A stretch of DNA of 64,000 nucleotides from Catellatospora bangladeshensis (GCF_016862575.1 NZ_BONF01000038.1:62001-126000), one strand, 5' to 3'; shown: positions 33,267 through 42,903, counted from the first letter of the stretch. Numbers and translations: made by a program. The notes: generated by a model not told the origin, from the letters alone.

Positions 33267-35144
33267 GTGAACGGGACCGACGCCGCGCCCGCCAAGGAGC
33301 CGACCACCGTGAAGGAACCGGGCGCCCCTCGCCACGCCGCGCCCGAACCGGAGCCGGCCGCGGAGGACGCCTTCGCCCGGTTCAGCCCGGCGCCCGAGGA
33401 GAACCCGACCGGGTTCCGCCGGGTGCTGCGCGGCACCCGGCTCGCGCTGCTGCACGAGTGGGCGCTGGCCGCGTACGCCTCGGTGGCGCTGGCCGTCCTG
33501 ATGACCTGGCCGACCATGCGCTACCCGCAGTACACGATCCCGCAGGACACCGGCGACCCGACGCTGCAGGCGTGGCAGATGGCGTGGTCCGGGCACGTGC
33601 TGAAGACCGACTGGTCCCAGCTGTGGCACTCGAACAGCTTCTACCCGGAGAAGTACAGCTTCGCCTTCTCCGACACCCTGCTCGGGTACGCCCCGGCCGG
33701 CCTGTTCGGCACCGGCCTGGAGGCGGCCCTCGTCCGCTACAACGTGATGTACGTCCTGCTGCACGCGCTCGCCTTCTTCGGCGCGTACGTGCTCGTCCGC
33801 CAGCTCGGCTCGGGCAAGACCGGCGCGGCCGTGGCGGGCGCCGCGTTCGCGTACGCGCCGTGGCGGCTGGCGCAGGCCGGGCACATGCACGTGATGTCCG
33901 TCGGCGGCATCGCGCTGGCGCTGGCCATGCTCGCCCGCGGCCACGGCTACTCGCTGCGCCACGGCTACCGGCCGGACCAGCGCAAGCCCGGCTGGGCGCT
34001 GGCCGGCTGGCTGGTGGCGGCCTGGCAGATCAGCCTCGGCTTCGGCATCGGCCTGCCGTTCGCGTACGTGCTGGCCACGATCGTGCTGGTGTGCCTGGTG
34101 TCGTACCTGGTCCACCGGAAGTGGATCTGGAGCGAGCCCAAGCCGTTCGGCTGGAGGCTGCTGTCCTTCGACGCGATCGGCGGCCTGATCTTCGCCGCGG
34201 TCGGCGGCCTGATGGCGCTGGCCTACTTCAAGGTCATCGAGCTGCACCCGTACGCGGAGCGCTCGGACGTCGAGGTGGGCTGGTACTCGCCGCCGCTGCT
34301 GGGCTTCTTCACCAGCCCGGCCCAGTCGATGCCGTGGGGCGAGGCGCACACCGGCGCCCGCGAGACGCTGGGCTGGGCGGCGGGGGAGACCAGCCTGCTG
34401 CCCGGCTTCGTGCTCTACGGCCTGGCCTTCGCGGGCCTCGTGATGTCGGTGTGGAAGGTGCGCCAGCGCCTGCTGCTGTTCGGCGGCGTGGTGCTGACCA
34501 TCGTGCTGGCCATGGGCACCAAGTTCTTCGGCGGCCGCCCCGGCTACATGACGCTGTACGACATCCTGCCCGGCTGGAGCGGCATCCGGACCCCGGGCCG
34601 CCTGGTCATCTGGACCACGCTGCTGCTGGCGATCCTGGCCGCGGGCGCGGTGACCGCGTTCGTGGAGCAGGCCCGGACCGTCTCGGAGGACCGGGTGCCC
34701 TCCCGGCCCCACCCGCTGCTGCGCCTGGCCACCCTCATCCCGGTGGTGCTGGTGCTGATGGAGGGCCTGAACGTCACCGAGCACCCGGTGGTGCCGCTGC
34801 AGCCCGCCTCGATGGCGACCGCCCAGGGGCCCATGCTGGTGCTGCCGAGCGACCCGCTGATGGACATGAAGGTCATGGTCTGGTCGACGGACCGGATGAC
34901 CCCGATCGTCAACGGCAACAGCGGCTTCACGCCGGCCACGCTCGGCGAGATCCGGGAGCTGTGCAAGACGTTCCCGGATCAGGCGAGCGTGGACCGGCTG
35001 CGCGCGCTGGGCGTGAAGACGGTGTTGGTGCTCCGCGAGGAGGTCAAGGGCACGCCGTACGAGGCGGCGCTGACCGCGCCCGCCGACGGCCTGGGCCTGC
35101 AGCGCACCGAGGCCCAGGACGCCGTGGTGTTCACACTGAACTGA
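33267..35144 (+). CDS. Large polytopic membrane protein, GT-C-like
   Basis: A 625-residue protein: a ~75-residue Pro/Glu/Ala-rich cytoplasmic N-terminus, then about ten membrane helices, then a ~140-residue soluble C-terminal region. The first extracellular loop has QDTGDPTLQAWQMAWSG and HSNSFYPEKYSFAFSD, features seen in GT-C sugar or lipid transferases of actinobacteria. The C-terminal region includes PGWSGIRTPGRL. The exact family is not recognised, and envelope glycan or lipid modification is inference. The GTG start has AGAGGGG five bases upstream. Its 3' end overlaps the convergent gene by 14 bases. Confidence 0.8.
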   Translation: MNGTDAAPAKEPTTVKEPGAPRHAAPEPEPAAEDAFARFSPAPEENPTGFRRVLRGTRLALLHEWALAAYASVALAVLMTWPTMRYPQYTIPQDTGDPTLQAWQMAWSGHVLKTDWSQLWHSNSFYPEKYSFAFSDTLLGYAPAGLFGTGLEAALVRYNVMYVLLHALAFFGAYVLVRQLGSGKTGAAVAGAAFAYAPWRLAQAGHMHVMSVGGIALALAMLARGHGYSLRHGYRPDQRKPGWALAGWLVAAWQISLGFGIGLPFAYVLATIVLVCLVSYLVHRKWIWSEPKPFGWRLLSFDAIGGLIFAAVGGLMALAYFKVIELHPYAERSDVEVGWYSPPLLGFFTSPAQSMPWGEAHTGARETLGWAAGETSLLPGFVLYGLAFAGLVMSVWKVRQRLLLFGGVVLTIVLAMGTKFFGGRPGYMTLYDILPGWSGIRTPGRLVIWTTLLLAILAAGAVTAFVEQARTVSEDRVPSRPHPLLRLATLIPVVLVLMEGLNVTEHPVVPLQPASMATAQGPMLVLPSDPLMDMKVMVWSTDRMTPIVNGNSGFTPATLGEIRELCKTFPDQASVDRLRALGVKTVLVLREEVKGTPYEAALTAPADGLGLQRTEAQDAVVFTLN

Positions 35145-36615
35145 CCGCCGCCGGACGATCCGGGGTGAACTCCGTGGACGGCCCGTTCCCATCGAGGAGC
35201 GGGCCGTCCGTCTTGTGTACGGGCAGCGGGCCGCTGGGCAGCAGGTGGCTGAACGGGCCGCCGTCCGGGTCGCCGACCTCGGGGTAGGCCTGGCGCACCG
35301 CGTCCTGCTCGGGCCGCAGGATGTCCCGGATCACGAGCACGACCAGCGCGATCACGGTGCCGAGGCGCAGCAGCGAGGCGAAGACGAACACGCCCTCCGG
35401 GAACACCGACTTGCCGGACGCCCCCATCAGCTCGCCGTAGAACGCGACGAAGTAGCAGATCTCCGCGAGCTGCCAGGCCAGGAACGCGCCCCACTTGGGC
35501 CGGGCGAGCACCAGCAGCGGCAGCAGCCACAGCGTGAACTGCTGCGACCACACCTTGTTGGTGATCAGGAACAGCGCCACCACCAGGAAGGCGAGCTGGG
35601 CCAGGCGCGGCGGGGTCTTCACCCGCAGGCCCAGGATCACCAGCCCCACGCAGCAGAGGGCGAAGACCCCGAGCGACAGGTTGGTGACCGTCGGCACGTC
35701 GTTCCACAGCTGCAGGCCGAACGGGTCGAAGTGCCGGGCGACGTACCAGGACGTGCCCCAGTCGATGATGCGCTCGGAGTTGAGGTCGAGGAAGCGGCGC
35801 CAGTTGTCGAAGTTGATCAGCATGACCGGCACGTTGACGGCCAGCCAGGCGGCGGCGCCGGCCGCGATCGACGTCAGCATCGGGGCGTACTTGCGCGAGC
35901 GCAGGCCCAGGATCAGGATCGGCAGGAACAGGAAGCCCGGCCAGAGTTTCGCCGCCATGCCCAGGCCCAGCAGCACCCCGGCGGCCACCGGATAGCGCCT
36001 GCCCCACAGCCACAGCCCGGCCGTCGCCAGCACGATGGCCAGCAGGTCCCAGTTCACCGTCGCGGTCACCAGCAGCACGGGGGACAGGGCGAACAGCGCC
36101 GCGTCCCAGGGTCTGCGCCGCCGCATCGAGATGATCATCGCCACCGTGGCCAGCGCGAACAGGCCCAGCACGAACGCGTTCGCGTCGTAGAACAGCTGCG
36201 CCTGGTTGATCGCCGGGTTCTTCTCCCCGAGCGCGTGCACCGGCAGGCCCAGGGCGCCCATGAAGGCGCCGGTCAGCACCGGGTACTCCACCGGGAAGTC
36301 GACGTAGGGCACGGCGCCCTCGTTGAGGTGCTCGGCGTAGTACAGCGCCAGCACGTCGGTGTAGCAGAAGTGGGTGTACTGCTTGTAGTCCGCCCAGGCA
36401 CCGTCGCGGCAGGGGGACTTCTGCACCCAGTGCAGCGCCAGCATCAGGCAGGTGAGCGCGAGCACGATCCGCGCGGCGGTCCAGAAGCGCCCACCCCGCG
36501 ACGGGGTCTCCGGCACGGCGTGCTCGCCGCGGGGTCCGCCGATCGCCTCGCTCAGCCCGCGGACGAACCCGTCCTCGCGGGCCGGCGACACCACGTGCTC
36601 ACGAACATCACTCAT
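35131..36615 (-). CDS. GT87-family (DUF2029) membrane glycosyltransferase, Rv0051-like
   Basis: A 494-residue polytopic protein. After a cytoplasmic N-terminus and a first helix comes the acidic loop WADYKQYTHFCYTDVLALYY, then VEYPVLTGAFMG and about nine more helices with TATVNWDLLAIVLATAGLWLWGRR. The position next to ponA and the length match M. tuberculosis Rv0051, a conserved membrane protein. The likely job is transfer of a sugar from a polyprenyl-phosphate donor in cell-envelope synthesis; substrate unknown. The C-terminal tail after the last helix contains an antisense terminator-like hairpin. Confidence 0.85.
   Translation of the reverse strand: MSDVREHVVSPAREDGFVRGLSEAIGGPRGEHAVPETPSRGGRFWTAARIVLALTCLMLALHWVQKSPCRDGAWADYKQYTHFCYTDVLALYYAEHLNEGAVPYVDFPVEYPVLTGAFMGALGLPVHALGEKNPAINQAQLFYDANAFVLGLFALATVAMIISMRRRRPWDAALFALSPVLLVTATVNWDLLAIVLATAGLWLWGRRYPVAAGVLLGLGMAAKLWPGFLFLPILILGLRSRKYAPMLTSIAAGAAAWLAVNVPVMLINFDNWRRFLDLNSERIIDWGTSWYVARHFDPFGLQLWNDVPTVTNLSLGVFALCCVGLVILGLRVKTPPRLAQLAFLVVALFLITNKVWSQQFTLWLLPLLVLARPKWGAFLAWQLAEICYFVAFYGELMGASGKSVFPEGVFVFASLLRLGTVIALVVLVIRDILRPEQDAVRQAYPEVGDPDGGPFSHLLPSGPLPVHKTDGPLLDGNGPSTEFTPDRPAAVSSV
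35176..35209 (+). terminator. Terminator inside the convergent gene
   Basis: GGACGGCCCG pairs with CGGGCCGTCC across a 14-base loop and is followed by GTCTT on the plus strand. It follows the stop of the plus gene by 31 bases but lies within the last codons of the minus-strand GT87 gene. Confidence 0.7.
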
Positions 36616-36686
36616 AGCCCGACATCCTGCCTCACGAATCCCGGTTGTGCAGCATGGCGCACGTTTCCGCACTACCGCATATAGAA

Positions 36687-36716
36687 CGAGGGGCCTCCCG
36701 TCCGGGAGGCCCCTCG
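36687..36716 (-). terminator. Terminator of the PBP gene
   Basis: A 14-bp stem (36687-36700 with 36703-36716) with the minimal loop directly follows the PBP stop on the minus strand and leads into the T-rich TTCTATATG. Confidence 0.85.
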
Positions 36717-36726
36717 TGTCGTGTCG

Positions 36727-39648
36727 TCAGCCGTTACACGGCTTTCCTGTGCCGAAGCCACATGACTTGCTCGGTGCCGGTGCCGGTGATGGCGAGTTAT
36801 CCGGATTACCCGGATTCCCGGGGTTACCCGGGTTGCCGGGGTTGTTCGGGTCGTACCCGGGGCAGCCCGGCTGGTTCGGGTTGAAGACGCACTGGCCGAG
36901 GTCGAACGTCGGGCTCGGGATGACGCCGTCGCCCACGCCCTCGATCTCGCCGATGTTGCCACCGGTGCCGTCCGGGAGCGACTCCTTCTTCATGCCCGAG
37001 TGGGCCGCGTTCATGAACTTTTCCCAGATGTCGCCGGGCAGGCCGGAGCTGGTGATGTTGCCGCCGCCCTTGGACTTCGGCTTGTAGATCGGGTCGGAGG
37101 CGTTCTTCACGTTGCCCACCCAGATCGCCGTGGCGATCTGCGGCGTGTAGCCGACGGTCCAGACGTTGGAGTTCGCGCCCTTCTTGACGAGGGACTCCCA
37201 GGTACCCGTCTTGGCCGCGGCCTGGCGCCCGCCGTCGAGCGAGTGGCCGTAGCTGCTCGGCATGTGCTTGAGCACGCCGGTGACCTCGTCGGCCACCTCC
37301 TGCCGGATCGTCCGCTTGCCCACGAGCTTCTCGCCGGTGTTCGGCACGATCTCGTACTTGCCGGTCTTCGTGTTCTTCTTCTCGACCTTGATCACGAAGT
37401 GCGGCTTGTTGTAGATGCCGCGGTTGGCGAAGGTCGCCATGCCGGAAGCGTGGTCCAGCACCGTGATCGGGTACTGGCCGAAGGCCACCTGGTAGTCGAA
37501 CGGGTCGCGGGGACCCTTGATGACGCCGGGCTTGGTGAGGTCACGCGCCTTGCCGTCGTCGGTCGACCACATGGTGCGGATGCCAGCCGCTCGGGCCATC
37601 TCCAGGACCTTGTTCGCGCCGAGCTTCTTCGCGATCTTGAAGAACGGCACGTTCAGCGAGAGCCGGGTGACGTCCTCGAGGGTGCAGTTGGTGCCGCACT
37701 TGAGGTCGCCCGGGTCCCGGCCCGAGTTCTGCACCGGGGCCAGGCCGCACGTGTCGTACTTCTTGCAGTTCTTCGTCGTCAGCGGGGTCGGGTCCCACGT
37801 CGACTTGATGGAGATGCCGTTCTCGATCGCCGTCGCCAGCGTGTAGATCTTGAACGACGAGGCCGCGGGGTGACCGCCGTCCTCCCACTCGGTGCCCTCA
37901 TTGATCTTGCCGGCGTAGTCGATGCCGGTACCGTCGGCGCCACCGTAGTAGGCCATCACCCGGCCGGTCTTCGGATCGATCGCCACACCCGCCGCGATCA
38001 CGTTCTTCGGATAGCCGTTGATCAGCGTGCCCTTACGGTCGATCGCCTTGACCACGTCGTTGGTGCACTTCTTCTTGTCTCCCTCGCCGGTACAGGTCTG
38101 CTTCCACTCGAAGGTGCGGAAGAGCTGCGCCTCCAGTGCCTGCTGGGCCTTGAGGTTGATCGTGGTGGTGATCCGGTAACCCTTGTTGCGCCAGTCGGTG
38201 ATGCCCCACGCGGCTAGCTCGCGGTCCACGTACTTCTGGATCACGAAGCCGGTGCCGGTGCCCTGGACGCCGGTCTCACCGGACTTCGCCGAGTAATCCT
38301 TGACCTTCGGGTACTCCATGGCGTCGCGCTTGGCCTTGTCCAGCCGGCCCATCTCGACCATGTTGTTCAGGACGTAGTTCCAGCGTTCCTTGTTGGCGTC
38401 CGGGTTGAAGTGCGGGTCGAAGCCCTTGGTGCCGTCGGTCTCGTTCGGCTCCGGCTGCTTGAGCACCGCGCCGAGCACCGCGGCCTGCTCGACCGTCAGC
38501 TTGTCGGCGGTCACGCCGAAGTAGGCCTTCGCGGCGGCGCCGACCCCGTTGGAGCCGCGGCCGAACCAGACCGTGTTGACGTAGTACCCGAGGATCTCGT
38601 CCTTGCTGTGCTCCTGCTCCAGGCGGCGCGCCATGACGGCCTCGCGCAGCTTACGGGCGTAGGTCACCTCGAGGTCCTTGGCGGCGTTACGCGCGTACTG
38701 CTGGGTGATGGTCGAGGCGCCCTGGGTCTCGCCGCCGGTGAGGTTGTTCCACGCGGCGCGGGCGATGCCCCACAGGTCGATGCCGTCGTGCTCGAAGAAG
38801 TTCTTGTCCTCACCCGCGATCAGCGCGACCTTCACCTCGTCGGAGAGGGTGGACATCGCGACGATCTCGCGGTTCTCGCCGCCGAGCTTGGCGATCTCCT
38901 TGCCGTCGGAGGACAGCACGAAGGTGTTCTCGTTCTGGCTGAAGTCCTCCGGCGCGGGCACCGAGTCGTAGAAGTAGGTGCCGCCGATCAGGCCGCCGCC
39001 GGCGAGCAGCACGGTGACCGCCACCGAGGCGAGCACGATGCTGCGGACCTTGTTCTTCTTGCCCTTCTTGCCGGGCGCCGTCTTGCCCGAGCCGCCGCCC
39101 TTGCCGGGGCGCGCGTCGTCCTCGTCCTCCAGGCCGGGCGGGCGCACCACGGCCCGGCCCGCGGGACCGCCCACGGTCGCGCGGCCCGCGGAGCCGCCGA
39201 CGGTGGCCCGGCCCGCTGCTCCACCCACCGCTGCGGAGCCGACGGCCGCCGAGCCGACCGCCGCGGAGCCCACCGCGGCGCGTCCCGCGGAGGAGCCCAC
39301 GCTGGCCCGCCCCGCGGCCGGGCTGACCGGCGGGCTCACCGGCGCCTGACCGTACCCCTGGTCGCCGTATCCGCCCTGGCCGCCGCCGTAGCCGGCCTGG
39401 CCGCCGCCGTAGCCCTGGTCGCCGTAGCCGGGCGCGCTCTGCCCGTAGCCGCCCTGGCCGCCGTACCCGCCTCCGTTACCGGATGACGGCTGCCCGTAGT
39501 CCGACGGGGCGCTCGACGAGTAGTCGTAGCCGTAGTCATCGGATGGCACCGAGGCGCGGCCCGAGTTCTGCGCCGGGGGCTGGTACGACTGACGGTAATA
39601 CTCGTCGTCGTACCCGTTGCCGGCGTGAGGGTCGCCGTACGAAGTCAT
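36727..39648 (-). CDS. ponA: Class A penicillin-binding protein (glycosyltransferase-transpeptidase)
   Basis: A 973-residue PBP1-type enzyme that polymerises and crosslinks peptidoglycan. The cytoplasmic N-terminus (~200 residues) is rich in Gly, Tyr and Gln and then has repeats of GRAxVG. One membrane helix follows (RSIVLASVAVTVLLAGGGLIGG). The GT51 domain has GEDKNFFEHDGID and GASTITQQYARN. The transpeptidase domain has the active-site SSFK, SLN and KTGT motifs. The C-terminal tail is a repeated NPG motif ending in a Cys pair. Its neighbours DUF5318, padR and ino1 match the ponA1 locus of M. tuberculosis. Confidence 0.96.
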   Translation of the reverse strand: MTSYGDPHAGNGYDDEYYRQSYQPPAQNSGRASVPSDDYGYDYSSSAPSDYGQPSSGNGGGYGGQGGYGQSAPGYGDQGYGGGQAGYGGGQGGYGDQGYGQAPVSPPVSPAAGRASVGSSAGRAAVGSAAVGSAAVGSAAVGGAAGRATVGGSAGRATVGGPAGRAVVRPPGLEDEDDARPGKGGGSGKTAPGKKGKKNKVRSIVLASVAVTVLLAGGGLIGGTYFYDSVPAPEDFSQNENTFVLSSDGKEIAKLGGENREIVAMSTLSDEVKVALIAGEDKNFFEHDGIDLWGIARAAWNNLTGGETQGASTITQQYARNAAKDLEVTYARKLREAVMARRLEQEHSKDEILGYYVNTVWFGRGSNGVGAAAKAYFGVTADKLTVEQAAVLGAVLKQPEPNETDGTKGFDPHFNPDANKERWNYVLNNMVEMGRLDKAKRDAMEYPKVKDYSAKSGETGVQGTGTGFVIQKYVDRELAAWGITDWRNKGYRITTTINLKAQQALEAQLFRTFEWKQTCTGEGDKKKCTNDVVKAIDRKGTLINGYPKNVIAAGVAIDPKTGRVMAYYGGADGTGIDYAGKINEGTEWEDGGHPAASSFKIYTLATAIENGISIKSTWDPTPLTTKNCKKYDTCGLAPVQNSGRDPGDLKCGTNCTLEDVTRLSLNVPFFKIAKKLGANKVLEMARAAGIRTMWSTDDGKARDLTKPGVIKGPRDPFDYQVAFGQYPITVLDHASGMATFANRGIYNKPHFVIKVEKKNTKTGKYEIVPNTGEKLVGKRTIRQEVADEVTGVLKHMPSSYGHSLDGGRQAAAKTGTWESLVKKGANSNVWTVGYTPQIATAIWVGNVKNASDPIYKPKSKGGGNITSSGLPGDIWEKFMNAAHSGMKKESLPDGTGGNIGEIEGVGDGVIPSPTFDLGQCVFNPNQPGCPGYDPNNPGNPGNPGNPGNPDNSPSPAPAPSKSCGFGTGKPCNG
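36797..36850 (-). repeat. Nine-base tandem repeats at the PBP C-terminus
   Basis: Imperfect tandem units encode NPG triplets (NNPGNPGNPGNPGN) in the extracellular tail of the PBP. Length variation between strains is likely. Confidence 0.7.
39145..39330 (-). repeat. Repeats encoding GRAxVG in the PBP N-terminus
   Basis: Imperfect repeats of about 12-18 bases encode alternating GRA(S/A/T)VG and SAAVG units in the cytoplasmic tail of the PBP, upstream of its membrane helix. Confidence 0.7.
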
Positions 39649-39651
39649 CTG

Positions 39652-40131
39652 TCACACCGTTCCGGTCGGGGATGTGGCGGTGGTGGCAGCCGCGGACGGC
39701 TGGGGGGCCGTCCTGTGTGCGCGTCCCAGAAGGTACTGCTCCACCAAGTGGTTCCAATCGCAGCCGCGGCACACCTCGACTACGTACACCTGAAACTCAC
39801 CGAGCGTGTCGGCGAGAGCCGCCAGCTCCGCGCGCGAACGCGCCTGCCCGGCGGACTGCTTGAGCTGATCACCGTAGATGTAGTGCACGTTGATCATGTA
39901 CTCGCGACGGCAGATGGGGCACCGCTGCTCGGTGGCCTCACCGTGGAACCGGGCCGCGCTCTTCAGGTAGGGGGAGGCGTCGCACACCTCTGACGTGCCG
40001 ACCTTCCCCGTGTAAACGTCTCGCAGCAGCGCCTGCCGCTGCAGCGAGTAGTCAACGAACCCGCTCCGGCGGGGGGCACCCGCCGTAGACCCCCCGTTTG
40101 AGGGCACGGTGATCCGTTGCTGCGCGCGCAT
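39652..40131 (-). CDS. DUF5318 zinc-ribbon-like protein
   Basis: A 159-residue soluble protein. The core starts at GFVDYSLQRQALLRDVYTGKVGTSEVCDASPYL. Two Cys pairs, CPIC and CRGC (VEVCRGCDWNHLVEQYLLG), suggest a zinc ribbon. This matches the actinobacterial DUF5318 family of unknown function, encoded beside the class A PBP gene in mycobacteria as well. Its stop lies three bases before the PBP start, so the two genes form one transcript. Confidence 0.85.
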   Translation of the reverse strand: MRAQQRITVPSNGGSTAGAPRRSGFVDYSLQRQALLRDVYTGKVGTSEVCDASPYLKSAARFHGEATEQRCPICRREYMINVHYIYGDQLKQSAGQARSRAELAALADTLGEFQVYVVEVCRGCDWNHLVEQYLLGRAHRTAPQPSAAATTATSPTGTV

Positions 40132-40277
40132 GAAAAGCAGGGTAACTCCTACTTCTCCCAGCCGCGACCGCCGTCACACAGCGTGACCAGCACATGAGCC
40201 GAGCGCGCAGAGATCTTGAGATGGCGTGACCGTACGCACCGCTGTATTGCCTCGACGTGTCCGGACGTTCTAACGTA

Positions 40278-40302
40278 ACGATGTATCGGGCCGATACATC
40301 GT
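40278..40302. promoter_or_regulatory. Perfect 25-bp operator palindrome before padR-ino1
   Basis: Two 12-base arms (40278-40289 and 40291-40302) around a single G are perfectly complementary. They contain ATGTATC and GATACAT, the core reported for many PadR-family operators. It lies 67 bases before the padR start and in the divergent region shared with the DUF5318-PBP transcript. Confidence 0.75.
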
Positions 40303-40368
40303 CCGTTCCACCGACCCGGTACCCGACCGCCAGACGCACCGCGAGACCGAACGAAGGGGGTGGCCGAC

Positions 40369-41025
40369 GTGCTCGATCTGGCCATCCTCGGCCTGCTGCA
40401 TGAATCCCCGATGCATGGGTATGAGCTGCGCAAGCAACTCAGCACCAAGCTGGGCGCGATCCGCGCGGCGATCAGCTACGGCTCTCTCTACCCCACACTG
40501 CGACGGCTGCAAACCGCCGGCTGGATCACCGAGGCGGGGGAGACCCCCGCCGACGACGCCGACGTGCCGCCGCTCACCAGCCGCCGGGGCAGGGTGGTCT
40601 ACAAGATCACGGCCGAGGGCAAGGAGCGGTTCCAGGACCTGCTGGCGCAGGTCGGGCCGGAGGCGTACGAGGATGCCGCGTTCGGCGTGCACTTCGCCTT
40701 CTTCTCCCGCACCGAAGTCGACATCCGGCTGCGCATCCTGGAGGGCCGCCGCCGCAAGGTGGAGGAACGCCGGGAGGGCTTCCGGGAGGTGCTGCAGCGC
40801 GCCGCCGAGCGGCTCGACGCGTACACCCTGGAGCTGCAGCGACACGGCCTGGATGCGGCGGACCGCGAGGTCCGCTGGCTGGAGGAGCTCATCGCCAACG
40901 AGCGCTCCGGCCGCACTCCACCACCGCGCGGCAGCGAGGGCGAGCTGCGCCCTCCCACGCCGCGCAGCACAGATTCCGCACCACCGCTCACGGCCCGACC
41001 GGGCCCTGACGACTCCGCCGAGTGA
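40369..41025 (+). CDS. PadR-family transcriptional regulator
   Basis: A 218-residue PadR regulator. The winged helix starts at the N-terminus ([27 protein letters not shown]), then [18 protein letters not shown] and the wing [17 protein letters not shown] long helical C-terminal half (residues ~110-185) is typical of the Vir-type subgroup and mediates dimerisation. GTG 40369 is chosen because GAAGGGGG sits eight bases upstream and it aligns with family starts; GTG 40360 is too close to it. The next gene is ino1, as in M. tuberculosis Rv0047c-Rv0046c. Confidence 0.92.
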   Translation: MLDLAILGLLHESPMHGYELRKQLSTKLGAIRAAISYGSLYPTLRRLQTAGWITEAGETPADDADVPPLTSRRGRVVYKITAEGKERFQDLLAQVGPEAYEDAAFGVHFAFFSRTEVDIRLRILEGRRRKVEERREGFREVLQRAAERLDAYTLELQRHGLDAADREVRWLEELIANERSGRTPPPRGSEGELRPPTPRSTDSAPPLTARPGPDDSAE

Positions 41026-41083
41026 GTTGGGCGATCCCGGCCGACCGGCCGGACGCCTGAAGATGAAGAAGGAGGCAGGAGCT

Positions 41084-42163
41084 ATGGGCTCCGTCCGCGT
41101 TGCGATCGTCGGTGTCGGTAACTGCGCCTCGTCCCTGATCCAGGGCGTGGAGTACTACCGCGACGCCGACCCGTCCGAGCGTGTCCCCGGCCTGATGCAC
41201 GTCGACTTCGGCGGGTATCACGTCCGCGACGTCGAGTTCGTCGCCGCGTTCGACGTCGACGCCAAGAAGGTCGGCCGGGATCTCGCCGAGGCCATCGTGG
41301 CCAGCGAGAACAACACCATCAAGCTGTGCGACGTGCCGCCCACCGGCGTCACCGTGCACCGCGGCCCGACCCTCGACGGCCTGGGCCAGTACTACCGCGA
41401 GATGGTCGAGGAGTCCGACGACGCCCCGGCCGACGTGGTCAAGGTCCTCAAGGACGCCAAGGTGGACGTGGTCGTCGCGTACCTGCCGGTCGGCTCGGAG
41501 GAGGCGGACAAGTTCTACGCCCAGGCCGCGATCGACGCCGGCTGCGCGTTCGTGAACGCCCTGCCCGTCTTCATCGCCTCCGACCCGGTGTGGGCCAAGA
41601 AGTTCGAGGACGCGGGCCTGCCCATCGTCGGCGACGACATCAAGAGCCAGGTCGGCGCCACCATCGTGCACCGCGCCCTGGCCAAGCTGTTCGAGGACCG
41701 CGGCGTCGAGCTGCTGCGCACGTATCAGCTCAACTTCGGCGGCAACATGGACTTCATGAACATGCTGGAGCGCAAGCGCCTGGTGTCGAAGAAGATCTCC
41801 AAGACCCAGTCGGTGACGTCCCAGATCCCGCACGAGATGACCAAGGGTGACGTGCACATCGGCCCGTCGGACCACGTGCCGTGGCTCGACGACCGCAAGT
41901 GGGCCTACATCCGCCTGGAGGGCCGCTCGTTCGGCGACACCCCGCTGAACGCGGAGCTGAAGCTCGAGGTGTGGGACTCTCCGAACTCGGCCGGTGTGAT
42001 CATCGACGCGGTGCGTGCCGCGAAGATCGCGCTCGACCGGAAGATCGGCGGCCCGATCCTGTCCGCTTCGAGCTACTTCATGAAGTCGCCGCCGGTGCAG
42101 TACAGCGACCACGACGCCCACGAGGCCGTGGAGAACTTCATCAAGGGCGATGTAAATCGTTGA
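41084..42163 (+). CDS. ino1: Inositol-3-phosphate synthase
   Basis: A 359-residue NAD-dependent enzyme that converts glucose 6-phosphate to myo-inositol 3-phosphate, the entry to phosphatidylinositol and mycothiol. Motifs: [18 protein letters not shown] (Rossmann loop), [43 protein letters not shown] and SKTQSVTS. The length is right for the actinobacterial type. The ATG follows AAGGAGG by eight bases, 58 bases after padR; both are likely under the 25-bp operator. Confidence 0.96.
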   Translation: MGSVRVAIVGVGNCASSLIQGVEYYRDADPSERVPGLMHVDFGGYHVRDVEFVAAFDVDAKKVGRDLAEAIVASENNTIKLCDVPPTGVTVHRGPTLDGLGQYYREMVEESDDAPADVVKVLKDAKVDVVVAYLPVGSEEADKFYAQAAIDAGCAFVNALPVFIASDPVWAKKFEDAGLPIVGDDIKSQVGATIVHRALAKLFEDRGVELLRTYQLNFGGNMDFMNMLERKRLVSKKISKTQSVTSQIPHEMTKGDVHIGPSDHVPWLDDRKWAYIRLEGRSFGDTPLNAELKLEVWDSPNSAGVIIDAVRAAKIALDRKIGGPILSASSYFMKSPPVQYSDHDAHEAVENFIKGDVNR

Positions 42164-42212
42164 TTTCGGGTGCCCGCCTGAAAAGTGTGAGCGGGTTAAC
42201 TCATTCACTGAT

Positions 42213-42267
42213 CGATGGCCTGTCTGCTGCGGAAATCGACTCACGTCGTGCAGTAGATAGGCCATCG
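42213..42267 (+). terminator. Terminator of ino1
   Basis: An 18-bp stem with two G-T pairs (42213-42230 with 42250-42267) around a 19-base loop follows ino1 by 50 bases. Confidence 0.7.
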
Positions 42268-42351
42268 TCTGTACAAATAGGGCGCTGACGCGCGGCTTTA
42301 AGGCACGCTCGGTGTATAGACCCCTGGCGCACAGTTATGCATAGTTGGCTT

Positions 42352-42822
42352 ATGGCCAAGTCTGATTTGATGGATCGGGTGACCACGGATCTCTCCCGTG
42401 GCCATACCTACCCGGCGATCCAGCGTATGCACAGCCTGGTCGCCACCCACCCCACCGACCTCGATCTGCGGCGCAGGCTCGCCGCGATCTACCGGGCCAC
42501 CGGCAACGGCGTAGAGGCCGGCCGCTGGTCCTACCTGGACGACACCGCCGAGCCCGACGAGCTCGCCGCCTTCGAGACCAGCTTCCCCCCGCACCGCCGC
42601 CTGGAAGCCCTGCGCTGGCCGGTCGGGGTGCCCGCACCCACCGACGTCTCCCGGGAGCGGCTCGCGCCGCTGCTGGCCCTCGCCACGGCGGCGAAGGCCC
42701 CGGTGCCCATGGCGCCCAGGGGATCCGGGCGACTGCAGACCGCCGCGGCCGTCACGACGCTCGGCGCGCTCGCCGGGCTCGCGGTCATCGGGGTACGCAC
42801 CGTCGCCGAATGGATCTTCTGA
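42352..42822 (+). CDS. DUF6584-like protein, first tandem copy
   Basis: A 156-residue protein. The N-terminal two thirds resemble a TPR-like pair of helical hairpins (AKSDLMDRVTTDLSRGHTYPAIQRMHSLV and LRRRLAAIYRATGNGVEAGRWSYLDD) and the C-terminus has one membrane helix (TAAAVTTLGALAGLAVIGV). It is a clear paralogue of the next gene; the shared words are AGHT/RGHT and EAGRW. ATG 42352 is taken because it aligns with the MAK start of the paralogue; ATG 42337 is the alternative. The function is unknown. Confidence 0.8.
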   Translation: MAKSDLMDRVTTDLSRGHTYPAIQRMHSLVATHPTDLDLRRRLAAIYRATGNGVEAGRWSYLDDTAEPDELAAFETSFPPHRRLEALRWPVGVPAPTDVSRERLAPLLALATAAKAPVPMAPRGSGRLQTAAAVTTLGALAGLAVIGVRTVAEWIF

Positions 42823-42903
42823 CGCCGAGACGACTGATTATCTGTGACCCGGCCGTTATAAATGCCACTGGCGTGGTGACCACCTCTCCATAAGGATCAG
42901 TGC

